Shown here one piece after another: positions 6,200-7,789 of a stretch of DNA of 7,789 bases. Origin of the DNA: Azonexaceae bacterium. GTDB taxonomy: Bacteria > Pseudomonadota > Gammaproteobacteria > Burkholderiales > Rhodocyclaceae. The DNA lies in the NCBI GenBank assembly GCA_009469685.1, contig SSTA01000013.1, forward strand, positions 1 through 7,789, written 5' to 3'. A model generated the notes under the pieces. That model was not told where the DNA came from. It made no database searches and saw only the letters and a program-made list of their open reading frames with translations. The number at the start of each line of letters is the position of its first letter. Position 1 is the stretch's first letter. The translations under genes were made by a program, and so were the position numbers.

Positions 6200-7471
6200 A
6201 TGGATGCCTTGCCACGCGTGCTCATCGTTGACGCCTCCCGCGTCATCCGCGCTTCGCTTTCAAAAATCCTGACGGAATTCTTTGACGTTCGGGAAGAGGC
6301 CAACGGCGAATCTGCCTGGCAGACGCTGGTGCTCGATTCCTCTATCGTCGCGGTCATCTCCGGCGCCAGCCTGCCCAAACTCGACGGCTACGGACTGGTC
6401 GAGCGCATGCGGAGCAGCAAGCTCCAGCGGCTGCGGGAGACGCCGTTCTTCCTGATCATCTCCGACACCGTGGGCGAGGGGGAGCGACAGCAGGCCCGGA
6501 TCAGGGGGGTGACGGACTTTCTTCAGAAAGGCATGGCTAGCGCCCAGATCGGCATGCTGGTTGCCGCCATCCGCAAGGGCGCGGAGGTTCCGCCGCCGGA
6601 AGATCCGGCGACCGAGGGCAGGGGTTCCTACAAGGTCGGCGAATCGGTTGCCGATGAGGAGTCGGTGGGCACCGCCAGCAATCTTGGCATCAGCGACATC
6701 ATGGGCCAGATGGGCCGCATGGCGGGCATGTCCGGAATCACGGCCAGCGACGTCATGGGGTCCGCGAAGCCCGTTCCGGAGTTTCCGCCCCGGGCCGAAG
6801 TGGAGCTTTTCCTGACGCGCTATCTGGCCGCCGGCGGCAATCACTCGGTCGGGGTTCTGGTGTTCGGCTTGGACAGCTATCCTCGCGTCGCCCAGCGCTT
6901 TGGGTCCGACCTCGCCGACAAGATTGCCCTCAAGTTCGGTCGCCTTCTCGCGAACAAGATTCGAACCGACGACTGCATCGGTGCCTTTTTGCCGGGACGT
7001 GTCGCCATCGTGGCTCCGGGCACCAATCGCGCCCTCTGTGCGAGTTTCGCCGAGCGCGTGTGCAAGGGGCTGGCTGCAGCGCAGATTTCCATTCGCGGCG
7101 AGCGGGTGGATATGACCGTAAGCGTCGGCGTCGCCGCCGTGCCCGAGGATGGCGTCGCGCTCTCGGCGGACGATTTCCTGATGCTTGCCAACGGGCGCAT
7201 GGACGCTGCGCTCAAGGCCGGCGGCAACCGCGTCGAATCGGGGCAATCGCGAACCAGCGAAGACTTCCGCAAGGACGAATTTGTTCTCCGACTGAAGGAG
7301 ATCATGACTTCAGTTTCGCCTGAAGCGCTACAGCCTTGTCTGGGGAGCGTCGGCCTCCAGATCGTTCCCGTACTCAAGCAGATCGATCTGGCATTCAACC
7401 TGGGATTGCCCCTGGACGACATCGAGCGAAAGCTTTGGTCGCGAGCCCGATCCGAGAGAATGATGGGCTGA
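6200..7471 (+). CDS. Pseudo-receiver plus degenerate GGDEF protein, probable non-catalytic c-di-GMP-linked regulator
   Basis: 423 residues, cytosolic, no membrane segments. Residues 6-126 form a receiver (REC) domain: VLIVDAS keeps Asp11 but not the second acidic residue; in VISGASLPKLDGYG (52-65) the phosphoacceptor Asp is replaced by Gly54; Ser88 and Lys110 (FLQKG) fit the other conserved positions. Residues 131-198 are a linker with Met at every third position (168-177). Residues 200-346 follow the GGDEF fold (VGVLVFGLDSYPRVAQRFG; TVSVGVAAVP; DDFLMLANGRMDAALKAGGNRV). However, the GGDEF signature is LPGRV (264-268), the first metal Asp is Gly223, and the usual FKxxND is YPRVAQ. It should therefore not make c-di-GMP. 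Arg255-Thr-Asp-Asp258 is an RxxD exactly five residues before the signature, the I-site position. Residues 350-423 are an extension I do not recognise. PopA of Caulobacter is a known degenerate relative in kind, not shown to be homologous. Target unknown; it is transcribed alone, divergent from the men operon. Confidence 0.85.
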   Translation: MDALPRVLIVDASRVIRASLSKILTEFFDVREEANGESAWQTLVLDSSIVAVISGASLPKLDGYGLVERMRSSKLQRLRETPFFLIISDTVGEGERQQARIRGVTDFLQKGMASAQIGMLVAAIRKGAEVPPPEDPATEGRGSYKVGESVADEESVGTASNLGISDIMGQMGRMAGMSGITASDVMGSAKPVPEFPPRAEVELFLTRYLAAGGNHSVGVLVFGLDSYPRVAQRFGSDLADKIALKFGRLLANKIRTDDCIGAFLPGRVAIVAPGTNRALCASFAERVCKGLAAAQISIRGERVDMTVSVGVAAVPEDGVALSADDFLMLANGRMDAALKAGGNRVESGQSRTSEDFRKDEFVLRLKEIMTSVSPEALQPCLGSVGLQIVPVLKQIDLAFNLGLPLDDIERKLWSRARSERMMG

Positions 7472-7482
7472 TCCCCATAGGA

Positions 7483-7514
7483 AAACGGCCGGAATCTCCG
7501 GCCGTTTCGTTTTT
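7483..7514. terminator. Bidirectional rho-independent terminator
   Basis: A perfect 10-bp stem (7483-7492 with 7498-7507, arms AAACGGCCGG and CCGGCCGTTT) and a 5-nt loop AATCT. On the plus strand it is followed by TTTCGTTTTT (7505-7514); on the minus strand the stem ends in a run of four T (7482-7485). It lies in the 48 nt between two convergent stop codons (7471 and 7520), so it can end both transcripts; the plus-strand U-tract is the better one. Confidence 0.88.
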
Positions 7515-7519
7515 CTCGG

Positions 7520-7789
7520 TCAGGCCGTGACCGGGATCTTGCCGATCTTGACCTGCCACTCCCGCGGTCCGGTGTTATGCACCGAAGTGCCTGACGAGTC
7601 GACCGCCACGGTCACCGGCATGTCCTGCACATCGAACTCGTAGATGGCTTCCATGCCCAGGTCGGCAAAGCCCACCACCTTGGCCGATTTGATGGCCTTG
7701 GCCACCAGGTAGGCGGCGCCGCCGACGGCCATCAGGTAGGCGGACTTGTTGTCCTTGATGGCCTCGATGGCGACCGGGCCGCGCTCGGA
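7520..7789 (-). CDS. Class I (Fe-S) fumarate hydratase, C-terminal part
   Basis: The last 89 residues of a gene whose start lies beyond the right edge. In frame from the edge: SERGPVAIEAIKDNKSAYLMAVGGAAYL, here split as SERGPVAIEAIK then DNKSAYLMAVGGAAYL, then ADLGMEAIYEFDVQDMPVTV and the tail WQVKIGKIPVTA. RGP..IEAIK, the GG-AA-L segment and (E/D)LGMEAI are the signature of the beta domain of Fe-S fumarases; E. coli FumA has IGGPAALLAEE and ELGMEAIWKIEVEDFP. The enzyme interconverts fumarate and malate in the TCA cycle, using a 4Fe-4S cluster held by cysteines in the unseen N-terminal domain. The GPxEWQ-KIGKIPV tail resembles betaproteobacterial single-chain fumarases as I recall them. The beta subunit of L(+)-tartrate dehydratase is the main alternative. 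Convergent with the regulator gene and sharing its terminator. Confidence 0.88.
   Translation of the reverse strand, partial: SERGPVAIEAIKDNKSAYLMAVGGAAYLVAKAIKSAKVVGFADLGMEAIYEFDVQDMPVTVAVDSSGTSVHNTGPREWQVKIGKIPVTA

Noticed and set aside
6260..7246. 328-codon minus-strand frame
   Set aside because: Antisense to the receiver-GGDEF gene; no recognisable domain.
6200..7471. Active diguanylate cyclase response regulator
   Set aside because: No GGDEF/GGEEF motif, metal Asp lost and phosphoacceptor Asp lost, so neither activity can be claimed.
7520..7732. Independent 70-residue protein
   Set aside because: The frame stays open to the window edge and the upstream residues continue the fumarase beta-domain sequence, so the internal Met is not the start.
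1..7789. Insertion sequences, CRISPR arrays, tRNA or rRNA genes, tandem repeats
   Set aside because: None seen. The genes are contiguous housekeeping or regulatory genes with uniform composition and no transposase or repeat-spacer pattern.

Overview
The window is about two-thirds menaquinone biosynthesis operon. It is GC-rich, densely packed, and every base pair is in or next to a recognisable gene. Long open frames on the opposite strand are the usual shadows of GC-rich coding sequence. The organism looks like a Gram-negative proteobacterium. The tail of a class I (Fe-S) fumarase at the right edge is of the betaproteobacterial kind as far as I remember the family, so a betaproteobacterium able to use menaquinone (Rhodocyclales-like) is my best guess. 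That placement is inference, not proof.

Layout. Reading leftward on the minus strand from 6026 to the left edge are menB, menC, menE, menF and menD (menD runs off the window). menB/menC overlap by 4 nt and menE/menF by 1 nt; menC-menE and menF-menD are 48 and 70 nt apart. This is one transcription unit. In pathway order: MenF makes isochorismate from chorismate, MenD adds a succinyl-semialdehyde unit from 2-oxoglutarate to give SEPHCHC, MenC dehydrates SHCHC to o-succinylbenzoate (OSB), MenE makes OSB-CoA, and MenB closes the ring to 1,4-dihydroxy-2-naphthoyl-CoA. MenH (SEPHCHC to SHCHC), the DHNA-CoA thioesterase, MenA and the methyltransferase are not visible here. All five enzymes keep their main motifs.

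To the right of menB is a 173-nt AT-richer divergent intergenic region with two short dyads. A plus-strand gene (6200-7471) follows, encoding a 423-residue protein. It has a receiver-like domain that has lost the phosphoacceptor aspartate, a Met-rich linker, a GGDEF-like domain whose GGDEF signature is replaced by LPGRV but which keeps an RxxD in the I-site position, and an unrecognised C-terminal extension. It is best read as a non-catalytic, possibly c-di-GMP-binding protein, and it is the most unusual item in the window. It ends at a strong bidirectional terminator shared with a convergent minus-strand class I fumarase gene, of which only the last 89 codons are present.
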